Of a stretch of DNA of 64,000 nt, positions 17,871 to 27,330 are shown piece by piece. Each line of letters starts with the position of its first letter. The first letter of the stretch is position 1. Source of the DNA: Aminipila terrae. Lineage in GTDB: Bacteria; Bacillota; Clostridia; Peptostreptococcales; Anaerovoracaceae. Both the position numbers and the translations under genes were made by a program. The notes beneath the pieces are model-generated. The model searched no databases. It saw only the letters and a list, made by a program, of their open reading frames with translations, and was not told where the DNA came from. Where the stretch lies: NCBI RefSeq assembly GCF_010120715.1, contig NZ_CP047591.1, positions 1,302,001-1,366,000 on the forward strand. The letters are read 5' to 3'.

Positions 17871-18965
17871 TTAAAATTCATTTAAAGCATCTATTACATA
17901 TTGCACTTCTTTTTCTTTCATTCCTATATACAAAGGCAAAGTAAGTGCAGTAGATGAAATTTCTTCTACAATAGGTAAATCCCCTTTTTTATAATCTAAA
18001 TCAGTAAAAGCTTTTTGCAGATGCATTGGAATAGGATAATGTACTAATGTGCCTATTCCTTTTTCTCCCAAATACTTCTGTAATTCATCTCTTTTTTCAG
18101 CACGGATAACAAATAAATGCCAAACATGAGAACAGTTTTCAGTAATCCTGGGTAGAGTAATTTTAGCATTATTAATACCTTGCATATACATTTGTGCAAT
18201 CTGTTGTCGTTCTATGGTCCATCGGTCTAAATATCTAAGTTTAACTCTTAAAAATGCTGCCTGTATTTCATCAAGCCTTGAATTAATTCCTTTAAAATCA
18301 TGATGATATTTTATTGTGGATCCATAACAACCTAATGCACGGATTCTATCAGCAATATCCTTATTGTTTGTAACAATGGCGCCACCATCACCAAGAGCTC
18401 CAAGATTTTTCCCTGGATAAAAGCTAAATGCTGCTGTCATGCCAAAAGACCCGGCTTTCTTACCCTTATATGTAGCACCGTGTGCTTGAGCCGCATCTTC
18501 AATTACATATAAATTATATTTTTTCGCAATTTGACAAATACTGTCCATTTCAGCCATTTGTCCATATAAATGTACTGCAATAATAGCCTTAGTATTTTTA
18601 GTAATGCATTTTTCTATATGTTCATAGTTAAGATTATATGTATTAATATCAACTTCGCAAAATACTGGAGTTGCTCCAGCGTAGATTACTGCTAAAGCTG
18701 TTGCAATAAAGGTATGTGAAGGCACAATAACTTCATCCCCCGCTCCAACCTCCAAGGCTTTTAAAGATAGGTATATTGCATCCATACCTGTACCTACCCC
18801 AATGCAATATTTTGCACCGCAGTACTCTGCAAATTCCCTCTCGAAATTATCATATTCCTGTCCTTGTATAAACCAGCCTGCATCATAACACCCTTCAAAT
18901 GCATCCTGTATTTCTGTCTTTATATCTTCGTGCATATATTTAAATGTTGAAAATGGTATATTCAT
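17871..18965 (-). CDS. DegT/DnrJ sugar aminotransferase, FdtB/QdtB-like
   Basis: The protein has 364 residues and is a full-length PLP-dependent sugar aminotransferase. The PLP lysine lies in FSFYPGKNLGALGDGG (near residues 179-194) and the conserved VIEDAAQAHGA near 156-166. Sequence features (MNIPFSTFKYMHEDI opening, GCYDAGWFIQG) resemble the enzymes that aminate dTDP-3-keto-6-deoxyhexoses. With the FdtA-like ketoisomerase (22232-22648) and the hexapeptide acetyltransferase (22638-23168) it would give dTDP-Fuc3NAc or dTDP-Qui3NAc. TAGGAG precedes the ATG, and the stop of the previous gene is two bases away. Which epimer is made cannot be read here. Confidence 0.85.
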   Translation of the reverse strand: MNIPFSTFKYMHEDIKTEIQDAFEGCYDAGWFIQGQEYDNFEREFAEYCGAKYCIGVGTGMDAIYLSLKALEVGAGDEVIVPSHTFIATALAVIYAGATPVFCEVDINTYNLNYEHIEKCITKNTKAIIAVHLYGQMAEMDSICQIAKKYNLYVIEDAAQAHGATYKGKKAGSFGMTAAFSFYPGKNLGALGDGGAIVTNNKDIADRIRALGCYGSTIKYHHDFKGINSRLDEIQAAFLRVKLRYLDRWTIERQQIAQMYMQGINNAKITLPRITENCSHVWHLFVIRAEKRDELQKYLGEKGIGTLVHYPIPMHLQKAFTDLDYKKGDLPIVEEISSTALTLPLYIGMKEKEVQYVIDALNEF

Positions 18966-18967
18966 TG

Positions 18968-19684
18968 CTATTCTCCTATCAAATTATTTTCCGTCAAAAA
19001 TCTAGCAAATTCAAAATCTGTATTAGTTGTTATTTTAAAACAATATGGTGTGCTTTTTATCATCATAGGTTTAATTCCCTTATAGGTGAAAATTTCTGAA
19101 AGTCCTAAAAGCTGCTCTTTTTCATATGGTTTAAGGCTTTCATAAATGTCAACAAAATTTTTCAAGCTGCAAACCTCTGGTGTTTGAATAGAAAACAATG
19201 TGCTTTTTGTGGGAATTTCATTAATATAGAACCCATCTTGTGATTCAGCAACCCCATCAATTATTTCTGATCCAAGGGTTACTATTGGATATTCCTTGGC
19301 TCCCTTGATACATTTTTCAATTAAGTTTTCAGAAACAAAAGGTCTGTTTGCATCCATTAGCATGATGCTATCATCATATAAGATTTGAAAATTATTAGTT
19401 AAATACTCTACTATGTTTACAAAGGTATTCATTCTTAGATTATCACCAATAACAATCTTTAAATTGTCTGTATTTCTAAAATTATCATGTATAATTTGTT
19501 TTGTTAAGCCAACATGTTCCTCTAGCACACCAATTACAATATATTTAAACTGATTGCTCTTAAGTAAATGATTAATTGTATATGCAATTATAGGAATGTC
19601 ATTTATTTTCATAAATTGTTTAGGTATATCCGTTAAACCCATTCTGGTTCCCTTACCCGAAGCTAATAACGCACAATAATTCAT
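18968..19684 (-). CDS. IspD/TarI-like cytidylyltransferase
   Basis: The protein has 238 residues and is a nucleotidyltransferase with ALLASGKGTRMG (residues 4-15), then DIPKQFM with the usual lysine, and LMDANRPFVSENLIE near 108-122 where IspD enzymes have DaaRP. TxxxFSIQTPEVC near 181-193 matches the IspD/TarI block TPQ. These enzymes activate a polyol phosphate or similar with CTP. IspD itself (isoprenoid pathway) is possible, but the setting beside a CDP-glycerol-transferase-like gene suggests a CDP-linked precursor for the glycan. No TarJ-like reductase is seen in the window. Confidence 0.72.
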   Translation of the reverse strand: MNYCALLASGKGTRMGLTDIPKQFMKINDIPIIAYTINHLLKSNQFKYIVIGVLEEHVGLTKQIIHDNFRNTDNLKIVIGDNLRMNTFVNIVEYLTNNFQILYDDSIMLMDANRPFVSENLIEKCIKGAKEYPIVTLGSEIIDGVAESQDGFYINEIPTKSTLFSIQTPEVCSLKNFVDIYESLKPYEKEQLLGLSEIFTYKGIKPMMIKSTPYCFKITTNTDFEFARFLTENNLIGE

Positions 19685-19687
19685 TTT

Positions 19688-20789
19688 TTATTCCTCACTA
19701 TTAACCGCATAACAAACTGTTTCTATTCCCATTAAATTATGATGCCTCATAAAGATTTTATACTTAGGGTTTAAATTTTTTATATATAAGGGTATTTCCC
19801 AATGGTGCTCTACTTTATGATATACACAAATAGCAAGCTTTGGTTTAAACTGCTGGATTGTATTTTTTGCTCCCTCTAAAGCCTCAAGCTCTGCACCTTC
19901 AACATCCATTTTAATAAAAGAAATATCTTCTTTTTCTTCTAAAACAGAGTCAAGGTTTACGGCTTGTACTTTAACATTGCCTAGATTGTTTATCGTTGAT
20001 CCCATCGTTCCTGCTTCTAAAAAATATAATATGTCATTTTTGTTCCATACCGCATTATTAAATATTTCTATATTATTATATTGGTTCATTTGTTCTTCTA
20101 AGTATCCAAAATTTTTTTATCTGGTTCAAAACAATATGCTTTTTTGATATTTCCGACAATGTTCATCAATTCTATAGTATCTTCACCATGATACGAACCA
20201 CAATCTACGAAAACTTCATTGTTAGTTATATTAAATATTTGCTTTTGAAAATACTCATTGTCTTTATAAATAGCTTTTAGGTATCTACTATCTTTTGATA
20301 CCATATAATTCAGCTTTTGGGAAAAAGTTTGCTGTGACAGCTCATCCTCTAGCAGATTGTACACTTGTCCAATTTTACAGAGATTATTATTAATAATATT
20401 TTTGACTATATTATCAAACGGATAAAATAACTCAATATGATAAATCTTATTAAATTGACCATCACTTATTATCTGTGATTCAATTTCAGAGACATATTTC
20501 TCATTGCATACTGTAATAAAAAATATACAATCTCTATATATTTTTTAAGCTCCAAAAAAGGCAGAATTTTTATGCCAGCATATGTTTTGCCGCATTTATT
20601 TAAATCATTATCACAGATTGCAGATACCTGTATTCCTTTTTCAGTTAAATTCTCTAAGACAAAACTAAGTATACCTCCTGCACCCCATAAAATAATGGGC
20701 AACTCCATTTTTTTTACTTTTTTAATAACCTCATATGCCAAATCTTTTTTAAGATCAAGCAAACTCGTTAATCTTTCATTAAAACACAT
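19688..20789 (-). pseudogene. FkbM-family methyltransferase-like gene with two frameshifts
   Basis: Three frames join into one protein of about 367 residues. The first part (ATG at 20789, overlapping the upstream stop) has a small Rossmann-like region, LPIILWGAGGILSFVLENL. The frame shifts at the T-run 20541-20546. The middle part carries VFVDCGSYHGEDTIELM, the SAM-binding motif, and CFEPDKK. The frame shifts again at the seven-T run 20112-20118. The last part has FIKMDVEGAELEALEGA and the usual FkbM ending. One extra base in each run restores a continuous frame. FkbM proteins O-methylate sugars or polyketides. Two slips in one gene suggest either decay, slippage variation or sequencing error. 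Confidence 0.75.
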
Positions 20790-22230
20790 AATCCGCCCTT
20801 TCTTGCTCTTCCTCAATAGTTTTATTAAAAATGTATTCTTTAATCCTATTACCGCATTTACCATCTACAATACCTAAGTGGTATACAGCCTTTTTCATCC
20901 GTTCTTCTTTAAAAGGATCTTTTCCTTGAAAAAATAGCTCCAAATTATGCTCAACTTCTGAAGGAGTATTTATCCAATAATAACACTCCGCAATACTGTC
21001 TTTTGGCATTACATAACAATTTTTTCTAACAGTATAATAAACAGGCTTTCCTGTTGCAACATACTCAAAAGTCATTGATGGTCCCCCATCAGAAATTAGT
21101 CCATCCGAAAGTGCAAATGAGGTTAAATAATTATCTGTGTTATCAAGAATAATATTTTCGATTTTGTCTACTTCTCCAATTAGTGATGTCAATTCATTCT
21201 CATTCAAGATTCCTCTGTTTACTAATGTTGTAAATAGATAAGGGTGTGGCCTCCACAACAAAATTACATTAGGATGATTTTTAAAATAATGGAAAATTGC
21301 TTTGTAATATTCCATAAAAGCTCCACAACTACTCTCATCCCTCCAAACTGTGTGATGTGAATTGTACAAAAGAACTTTTCTTCCATTAATTTTTTCTTTA
21401 AATACATTATAGGCATCACTATCTACACTTTCCAGCCCTTTAAAAAGGTTATCGAATTTTGGGTGCCCAAAGACAACCATATTTTTCCCAGTATTATATG
21501 CAAATTGCTGAGCATCCTTTTTAAACTTCTCTGAATATCCTACCCAAAGCCATGCAAAATAGCATATAGGCATGTGGTGCCCATTATATATACTAGAATG
21601 ATTGTTTTCTAAATCAAAAAAAGCATATGGGCAATAAATATTTCTTTCAACCACCTTTCTTGTTTCAAGAATATAAAAATTAGGTGGCACTATCGTGCCT
21701 CCTCCATATGGTTTGTTAGTTATTGTAAAATCCGGAGATGATTTGCATAAATCATATTTTTCATTCCTCGTAATATCGTATCCCATTTTTTTGTATGTTC
21801 TATATACATCTACAAATTTGAATTGTGCATCAAACTTTTCCGGGAAATCAATCATATCAGTAATAAAACGGCTATCATTTATAATAGCCTCATACACGGA
21901 ACTGAGAGATGGCCAAACTGGTATATCTTGAGCTTGAAATAATATTCTAAATTTTTCCTGGCTGTCATTCTTCGCAGATAACAAAATTTTGTCTAGTTCT
22001 TGCATTTTGGGGTCTATTAATAACTTTTTCAGTCTATGCATAAAATCAATATAAATTTTATCCCCATTGGTTATGCCCCAAATACTGCCATCTGCACGTT
22101 TTTCAACTCTTTTTATTTGAAATTCAATTTCATCGCAAATTAGTCCTAGGTTTCGATTTAGTTTTCTGTGGGGCGTCTTCTTAATATTGCTTACTAGTCT
22201 CTCAAAGTAAATCCATCTTGTAAAATTCAT
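20779..22230 (-). CDS. CDP-glycerol glycerophosphotransferase-like protein (TagB/TagF fold)
   Basis: The protein has 483 residues from the ATG at 22230, which follows the fdtA-like stop by one base with AAAGA as weak ribosome site; an earlier TTG at 22242 would overlap. The C-terminal half carries blocks of the Glyphos_transf family: VVFGHPKFDNLF, VLLYNSHHTVW, VILLWRPHPYLF and GLISDGGPSMTFEYVATGKP. These enzymes move glycerol phosphate or ribitol phosphate from a CDP carrier, as in teichoic acids. The N-terminal 180 residues are helical and not recognised. Together with the IspD-like gene it suggests a phosphodiester-linked decoration. This protein is longer and more divergent than TagB. Confidence 0.75.
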   Translation of the reverse strand: MNFTRWIYFERLVSNIKKTPHRKLNRNLGLICDEIEFQIKRVEKRADGSIWGITNGDKIYIDFMHRLKKLLIDPKMQELDKILLSAKNDSQEKFRILFQAQDIPVWPSLSSVYEAIINDSRFITDMIDFPEKFDAQFKFVDVYRTYKKMGYDITRNEKYDLCKSSPDFTITNKPYGGGTIVPPNFYILETRKVVERNIYCPYAFFDLENNHSSIYNGHHMPICYFAWLWVGYSEKFKKDAQQFAYNTGKNMVVFGHPKFDNLFKGLESVDSDAYNVFKEKINGRKVLLYNSHHTVWRDESSCGAFMEYYKAIFHYFKNHPNVILLWRPHPYLFTTLVNRGILNENELTSLIGEVDKIENIILDNTDNYLTSFALSDGLISDGGPSMTFEYVATGKPVYYTVRKNCYVMPKDSIAECYYWINTPSEVEHNLELFFQGKDPFKEERMKKAVYHLGIVDGKCGNRIKEYIFNKTIEEEQERADYVF

Positions 22231-22231
22231 T

Positions 22232-22648
22232 TTATCTTTCAAAATATTTCACCGCTTCGTTTTTATAATCATTATAGTCTCTTATATAATCATCTTCAGA
22301 GTAGTATTCAGAAGCAAGTACTAATAAAACTGCATCTTCAGAGAACTCAAACATTTCTCTCCATACCATATGCCCTATATACAATCCTTTATCAGATTGG
22401 TTTAATTCTACAACTTCTTCTTCAAACGGTGTGTTAACCAGTATTTTCACACTTCCACTTACACATATAAGCACCTGTTCTAAATATCTATGTGAATGAA
22501 ATCCTCTGGTAACATCATTAGGAACATCAGAAATATAGTATATTCTTTTGATTTTAAACGGTATATCCTTTTCAGCTTCAACGGGAACTAGAAATCCCAT
22601 ATCACTACCCATCTTTGAAAAATTTATAACTTTACAATTACAAACCAT
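22232..22648 (-). CDS. dTDP-4-keto-6-deoxyhexose 3,4-ketoisomerase, FdtA/QdtA-like cupin
   Basis: The protein has 138 residues from the ATG at 22648, chosen because AAGGAG lies 6 bases upstream; the gene overlaps the end of the acetyltransferase. It is a single cupin domain of the WxcM/FdtA kind: KRIYYISDVPNDVTRGFHSH (near 31-50) leads to the catalytic His pair, followed by LEQVLICVSGSVKILV and GLYIGHMVWREMFEFS. It shifts the keto group of dTDP-4-keto-6-deoxyglucose from C4 to C3, giving the substrate for the aminotransferase at 17871-18965. FdtA versus QdtA (galacto versus gluco product) cannot be decided by eye. Confidence 0.85.
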   Translation of the reverse strand: MVCNCKVINFSKMGSDMGFLVPVEAEKDIPFKIKRIYYISDVPNDVTRGFHSHRYLEQVLICVSGSVKILVNTPFEEEVVELNQSDKGLYIGHMVWREMFEFSEDAVLLVLASEYYSEDDYIRDYNDYKNEAVKYFER

Positions 22649-23168
22649 TATAATCTCCTTCTTCACTTAACAGGTTTCTAATTTTCTTGGCTGGTACTCC
22701 TGCATATACACAATATGACTCCACATCATTAATTACGACACTTCCCGCTCCTATAACTGAACATTTCCCTATATTAATTCCAGGCAGCACAGTTACATTT
22801 GCCCCAATCCACACTTCATCTTCCACCTTTATATTCCCTGAGTAAGTTAACTTGTTGGCAACATACTTTAGTTTATTAATTTCAACTCCATTATTGGCAG
22901 AAGAATTACATACAAATACTATGTTTGGCGCTAAAGATACATTTTTACCTATATCCACACAAATGGGATTGTCGTTTGGAACCACTCTTAACCCAAAATT
23001 TGAAAAGGTGCCTTCTCCCATTTGTACTCCCAGCCTTTTTAGATACGCCTTCCGAATTCTCGCATCTGAATATGAATCTGCAATAAGCTTACATAATCGC
23101 ATTGGCATGTAATCCACAGATTTGGCCAACATTTGATATAACACTCGATCCAGCTTAATTAAATTCAC
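22638..23168 (-). CDS. Left-handed beta-helix (hexapeptide) acetyltransferase, FdtC/Maa-like
   Basis: The protein has 176 residues from a GTG at 23168, preferred because GGAG lies 8 bases upstream, over a GTG at 23177. The hexapeptide coils are clear: GKNVSLAPNIVFV, VEDEVWIGANVTVLPGINIG and CSVIGAGSVVINDVESYCVYAGVPAKKI, the standard ending of sugar acetyltransferases. It most likely N-acetylates the 3-amino-3,6-dideoxyhexose made by the FdtA/FdtB-like pair. Four-base-scale overlaps with both neighbours show translational coupling. Confidence 0.82.
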   Translation of the reverse strand: MNLIKLDRVLYQMLAKSVDYMPMRLCKLIADSYSDARIRKAYLKRLGVQMGEGTFSNFGLRVVPNDNPICVDIGKNVSLAPNIVFVCNSSANNGVEINKLKYVANKLTYSGNIKVEDEVWIGANVTVLPGINIGKCSVIGAGSVVINDVESYCVYAGVPAKKIRNLLSEEGDYNGL

Positions 23169-23170
23169 TA

Positions 23171-24139
23171 TTAACACTCCAATCTTAAATATTCTTTTAT
23201 AATATTTGCTATTTTTCTCATATCATTTACATTATATCTTTGATCTATTGGAATTGGAAATAAATATTCAGATATATTTTTTTCAAAATTACCTGCATTT
23301 GAAAAATCTAAAACACATTTCCACCACTGTTGAATATATATTTTATGCTTAACCAGTTTTTCCCTAAGCCCTTTATCTTCTACTACTAATGGATATACCA
23401 TTGGTATTTGCTCTTTTATATTTGTATTTAATTTATTTATAGTCCCTAGTTCTTTTTTTAATGCCCCAAAATTTTTAACCCGCTTAGCTTTAACGCTTTC
23501 ATAATCAATTGACTCTAAAACACGTTTTGTAAATTTAGACATTGCTAAAACACCTTTTGCTATTTCAGCCTCATTCGCCAAGTGATCATGATATGCGTCA
23601 TTCGTAGAACAATCAACACATTTTGCCATAAACGCTATTCTATCAAATGAATTATCTCTCTGAAGCTTTGTTTTTTTGATACCATCTTTTATTAAATATG
23701 CCCCGTCGCTTACTCCAAAAAACTTTCTACAGGAATATACGTTGTACGCATTTTCAAATGGTTTTGAAAAAAAAGCTTGCGTATTGTCAAATATCACATT
23801 TTTAAAATTTTTATTAATACATTCCAGGTTTTTCCTGCTTATGATTCCATAGTAGTTTACATATAAAAGTAATTCATCTTCCCTTAATTCTACGTCTTTG
23901 GGCATAAATTCTTCATCAATACTATATAATTCATAGCGTACTTTTAATCTTTCTAGTGTTTCTAACACTGTATGGCAATTATAGTAAGGTATAAATACTT
24001 TGCTTGGTCGTGCATCTGAAATTGCATAGGAAATTGCACTTCTTCCACAATTCAGCCTTACCATATTTTCTTCTTCACTTATATAATACTCTTGCTTTTG
24101 TGGCAATTCTAATGGCAAGTACCCGCCGTATTCTTTCAT
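23171..24139 (-). CDS. Divergent DegT-like PLP-fold protein
   Basis: The protein has 322 residues from the ATG at 24139, preferred over a GTG at 24151 because AGGTGA then has an 8-base spacing. It has the look of a shortened DegT/DnrJ aminotransferase: MVRLNCGRSAISYAI, KVFIPYYNCHTVLETL, NVIFDNTQAFFSKP (PLP-stacking aspartate region) and YSCRKFFGVSDGAYLI, whose Lys would be the PLP lysine. The usual N-terminal segment is shortened and the C-terminal part is divergent. It may aminate a sugar, or may have lost that activity. It is coupled to the FemAB-like gene upstream (12 bases). Confidence 0.65.
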   Translation of the reverse strand: MKEYGGYLPLELPQKQEYYISEEENMVRLNCGRSAISYAISDARPSKVFIPYYNCHTVLETLERLKVRYELYSIDEEFMPKDVELREDELLLYVNYYGIISRKNLECINKNFKNVIFDNTQAFFSKPFENAYNVYSCRKFFGVSDGAYLIKDGIKKTKLQRDNSFDRIAFMAKCVDCSTNDAYHDHLANEAEIAKGVLAMSKFTKRVLESIDYESVKAKRVKNFGALKKELGTINKLNTNIKEQIPMVYPLVVEDKGLREKLVKHKIYIQQWWKCVLDFSNAGNFEKNISEYLFPIPIDQRYNVNDMRKIANIIKEYLRLEC

Positions 24140-24151
24140 ATATTGATTCAC

Positions 24152-25147
24152 CTACAATCTTTTATAAAAGGTTTTATTTAGGGAATAAATACTGCCATAG
24201 CTTTCTTTATTTTTAATTAGTCCCCAGTTAAGAACGTTTCCATTTTCATTGGTTGAAATTCCCCAGGAAAGTTTTTTATAGCCTTTATCCCTATAATATT
24301 TAATTACTCCATAATACAAAAAAGTAATAGGGTCTAAACGTCCATAGTTTTGGAATGGGTCTGTCGACAAATTCTGAGCATGTGCGACTCCTAACTCTGG
24401 AAACTGAAACATCATACCTGCTGCCAGCATCATTTCACCATAAAAAACTCCAAAGAACTTAACATTATTACAGAGCCTTTTGTTTTTAAAATCCAACAAT
24501 TCAGTAACAGAATGTATTGGGGCAGCATTATGTTTGGACAAATTCTTACAAAGGATTTCATGGAATGCTTCTATCTCATCATCCTTTTCCAATTCCCTAA
24601 AGCAGAACTCTGATTCAACCATTCTTCTGACCAATTTGCGTTTATTCGCATTAAAAGAATACAGAAAGTCCCCCTCTAAGCTGGTCAAATCTACATATGC
24701 GCTTAGCTCTTCATAATTATCATATCCATTATATTTTAAAAGATATTCTAAGAGGGCAGGTGGAGTTTTGCAAAAAATATCAGGTGTAATCTTCAATATT
24801 ACCTGATCAAAGTTGTTTTGTTTCAAGTATCCTTCAAATAAATTAATCATGTCCTGCACATAATGTGCTTGATAGTATCTACGGTTTATGATAAACCCTC
24901 CGTATGTACTTCCTTTATGTGATATGAAAACCTTTTGGCCATTATCATATACTACACACCCAGGAATAGCACAATAAGTGTTTCCTGAACCATCGTCTAT
25001 AACTAGGGAATTATCTCTAAACCTTTCTTTAGGATGATAATCCAAAAAATTTTTACTTTGAAGAAATGTACCATTCATAGCCTCTTCATCAATAAATTCA
25101 TCCCACTTTTTCTTTAATTCCTCTCTATACTGAATAACTTCAAACAC
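24152..25147 (-). CDS. FemAB/BioF2-like GNAT acyltransferase
   Basis: The protein has 331 residues, starting with GTG at 25147 with AGAGGTG upstream. A pattern of two GNAT folds, as in FemAB and the BioF2-like family, is suggested by FLQSKNFLDYHP near residue 28, CKNLSKHNAAPIHSVTELL near 216-235, and a long block FFGVFYGEMMLAAGMMFQF followed by LDPITFLYYGVIKYYRDKGY and WGISTNENG. Proteins of this class add amino acids or acyl groups to cell-wall precursors or glycan amino groups. It may act with the neighbouring DegT-like enzyme on an amino sugar, which is inference. No signal peptide or membrane segment is seen. Confidence 0.65.
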   Translation of the reverse strand: MFEVIQYREELKKKWDEFIDEEAMNGTFLQSKNFLDYHPKERFRDNSLVIDDGSGNTYCAIPGCVVYDNGQKVFISHKGSTYGGFIINRRYYQAHYVQDMINLFEGYLKQNNFDQVILKITPDIFCKTPPALLEYLLKYNGYDNYEELSAYVDLTSLEGDFLYSFNANKRKLVRRMVESEFCFRELEKDDEIEAFHEILCKNLSKHNAAPIHSVTELLDFKNKRLCNNVKFFGVFYGEMMLAAGMMFQFPELGVAHAQNLSTDPFQNYGRLDPITFLYYGVIKYYRDKGYKKLSWGISTNENGNVLNWGLIKNKESYGSIYSLNKTFYKRL

Positions 25148-25151
25148 ACTA

Positions 25152-26354
25152 TCACCTCTTAAGAATCTTTTTTAGTCCGTTTTTTACAGGAATATAGATA
25201 AAATATAGCGTACGTATACATATACCTGTTAAAAACAATCCTACAGCTGCTGTGCAAAATAGTGCGGCAAAATAGCAGATATAATAGTTTAAATCATAAC
25301 TAATAAACTCAGCTAAATTAAAAAATTTAGCTACTAAAAACAAAAATATAATGGTTAGAATAAAATTTTTATCACTAAATTTTGTTAAGAAAACATCTAC
25401 CAACTTGTGCCTGAGTCTATTTAATCCTTCTCTCAACAGCTTAGGCGATTTTTTCACCATAAACTGAAATTTATCTGCTCTGCTCATTTGCTGCCACTCA
25501 TATTTTTGTATCCATAAAGCCTTTAAAAAGTCATATCTTGTTTTTAGCTGATGCGACAAACTTTTTTCCATTGTACTCAAATATGGCATAATTTCTATTT
25601 CCATAATGGCTATTTCATCTTTAAAAAAGTTTTTATTAAACTGTTCAATACCAGATTCGTTGCCATGGCAACCACCTCCCCCTCTATGTTTGGATACTTC
25701 AACATCTATATAGCCCGGTTTATATCCGAGTCTAGTCATTTTAAGGAAAAATGCCCAATCCTCAACTAAAAATATATTTTCATCAAAGTCTCCTAAAACC
25801 TTAAAGGCTTTCATGTTATAGGTTGTAGCAGCTGTTGGTATATACATATCCGCCACAAGCGTGTGGTACATTTGGGTAGGTTCCATATTTTGCAACCTGT
25901 GGACCACTTCATGCCTTGGCACTACTTCAGTGAATTCACAAAGTTCATTGTCATACATTCCGCATCTTCCACACAATGCCAAGGGTTCATTACAATCAAA
26001 AAAACCTTTAACAATATTAGAGATTGAGTATTTATCATAAAAAGCATCATCCGCAGCCATAAACATTATATAATCTCCGTTTGCCATAGATTTTACTTTG
26101 TTCAAATGTTTGCAAGTACCTAAGTTTCTCTCATTATTGTTGATTTTTATGTATTTGATATTAGGATGGTTGTACCTATGCTGTTCAAAATAACTTAGTA
26201 ATTCATCTTCACGGAAATCATCAGATCCGTCATTAGATACAATTAATTCGATGTTATCATAATCTTGTATAAACACCGATTCTATGGCTTCTTTTATAAA
26301 TCTATAATTCTTATAAGCCACAATGCCTACTGTAAATAATGGTTTATTATGCAT
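25152..26354 (-). CDS. GT2 glycosyltransferase with C-terminal membrane segments
   Basis: The protein has 400 residues. The GT2 fold opens with PLFTVGIVAYKNYRFIKEAI; LIVSNDGSDDF near 37-47 and MFMAADDAFYD near 96-106 form the nucleotide and metal sites. FLVEDWAFFLKMTRLGYK (about 195-212) is the acceptor-side block. Two hydrophobic helices near 330-385 anchor it at the membrane. GAGGAAGAGAG precedes the ATG. The start overlaps the end of the upstream GT2 gene by eight bases. The two enzymes share similar openings and look like paralogues that add consecutive sugars. Confidence 0.88.
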   Translation of the reverse strand: MHNKPLFTVGIVAYKNYRFIKEAIESVFIQDYDNIELIVSNDGSDDFREDELLSYFEQHRYNHPNIKYIKINNNERNLGTCKHLNKVKSMANGDYIMFMAADDAFYDKYSISNIVKGFFDCNEPLALCGRCGMYDNELCEFTEVVPRHEVVHRLQNMEPTQMYHTLVADMYIPTAATTYNMKAFKVLGDFDENIFLVEDWAFFLKMTRLGYKPGYIDVEVSKHRGGGGCHGNESGIEQFNKNFFKDEIAIMEIEIMPYLSTMEKSLSHQLKTRYDFLKALWIQKYEWQQMSRADKFQFMVKKSPKLLREGLNRLRHKLVDVFLTKFSDKNFILTIIFLFLVAKFFNLAEFISYDLNYYICYFAALFCTAAVGLFLTGICIRTLYFIYIPVKNGLKKILKR

Positions 26355-27330
26355 CTCTCTTCCTCACAATACTCTTTTTTATCTTCTTTTTTAATTGAAC
26401 ATATAAATCGAAAAACAAATATCTACCTCTAAACAACAACTTGCTGTATTTGTCCATATTTTCGTAACTCTTTAACTTAATATACTGGTAATTTACAAAT
26501 TCCCTATTTATTAAACTGAGTCTATTCAAATAAGGAATAATCTCTTTTTCATAGCATAAAATCATGTCCTCCCTTAATAGCTGGGATTCAAATGCTGTCC
26601 CAAACCTTGAGCTATTCCCGCCTATTCCATATTTTACTGTTATGCTATCTAAAATAGGAATTTTTACACCATTTCTCGAAAGGCTTAGCCATAATGGAAA
26701 ATCTTCTAAATATCTATATTGTTCATCAAATCCATTCGTATCAAAGAATTGCTTTCTAAGTAACATACCTACTGAGCTGATTATATTAGAAAAAACTAAT
26801 ACAGTATATAATTCATCTGGTGCTTTATTTTTTATAATTCTCACTCTTCTAGCATTAGGAAATAAATAATACTCTTTTGATAACTCTTCAGAGCATACTA
26901 GTGAAATTGACACAACGACATTTTCTGTCCTTGATTCTGCAAACTGTTGTAATCGACTTAACGATGCTCTCTCATAAAACGCATCTCCACAGGCTAGGAA
27001 TTTTATATATTCACCGTTGCAAAGCCTAGCTACTCTATTTGCATGTGCTACTGTTCCTAAATTGGTTTTGTTCACATTTATAGTAACATTCCGTACATTG
27101 CCCTGGCTTTTTTTTTCTATATATTTAATAATGTTCTGCTCGTCAAAGTCCCTGGAGGCATCATCGGAAATAATCAGTTCAATATTAGGGTAATCTTGAA
27201 AAAATACCGAATCCAATGTTCTGTAAATGTTTATCTGATTATTGTATGTCAGTACAGCAACGGAAACTAAAGGGCAATTATTCGAAGGCACTGTGTTGTT
27301 TTGACCACTCTTCATATTCTCTGCAAACAA
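26347..27330 (-). CDS. GT2 glycosyltransferase
   Basis: The protein has 327 residues from a TTG at 27330 with GGAGAG 7 bases before it; an ATG at 27315 is the alternative. The fold is shown by PLVSVAVLTYNNQINIYRTL, LIISDDASRDF and IKFLACGDAFYERASL, with YLEDFPLWLSLSRNGVK as the acceptor-side block. It resembles the next gene (25152-26354) but lacks its membrane tail. It overlaps the end of the ABC ATPase gene by about 50 bases in another frame, indicating tight coupling in the operon. Confidence 0.87.
   Translation of the reverse strand: MFAENMKSGQNNTVPSNNCPLVSVAVLTYNNQINIYRTLDSVFFQDYPNIELIISDDASRDFDEQNIIKYIEKKSQGNVRNVTINVNKTNLGTVAHANRVARLCNGEYIKFLACGDAFYERASLSRLQQFAESRTENVVVSISLVCSEELSKEYYLFPNARRVRIIKNKAPDELYTVLVFSNIISSVGMLLRKQFFDTNGFDEQYRYLEDFPLWLSLSRNGVKIPILDSITVKYGIGGNSSRFGTAFESQLLREDMILCYEKEIIPYLNRLSLINREFVNYQYIKLKSYENMDKYSKLLFRGRYLFFDLYVQLKKKIKKSIVRKRDA

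Noticed and set aside
19688..20789. Three separate small proteins
   Set aside because: They carry consecutive parts of one FkbM-type methyltransferase and are separated only by homopolymer slips.
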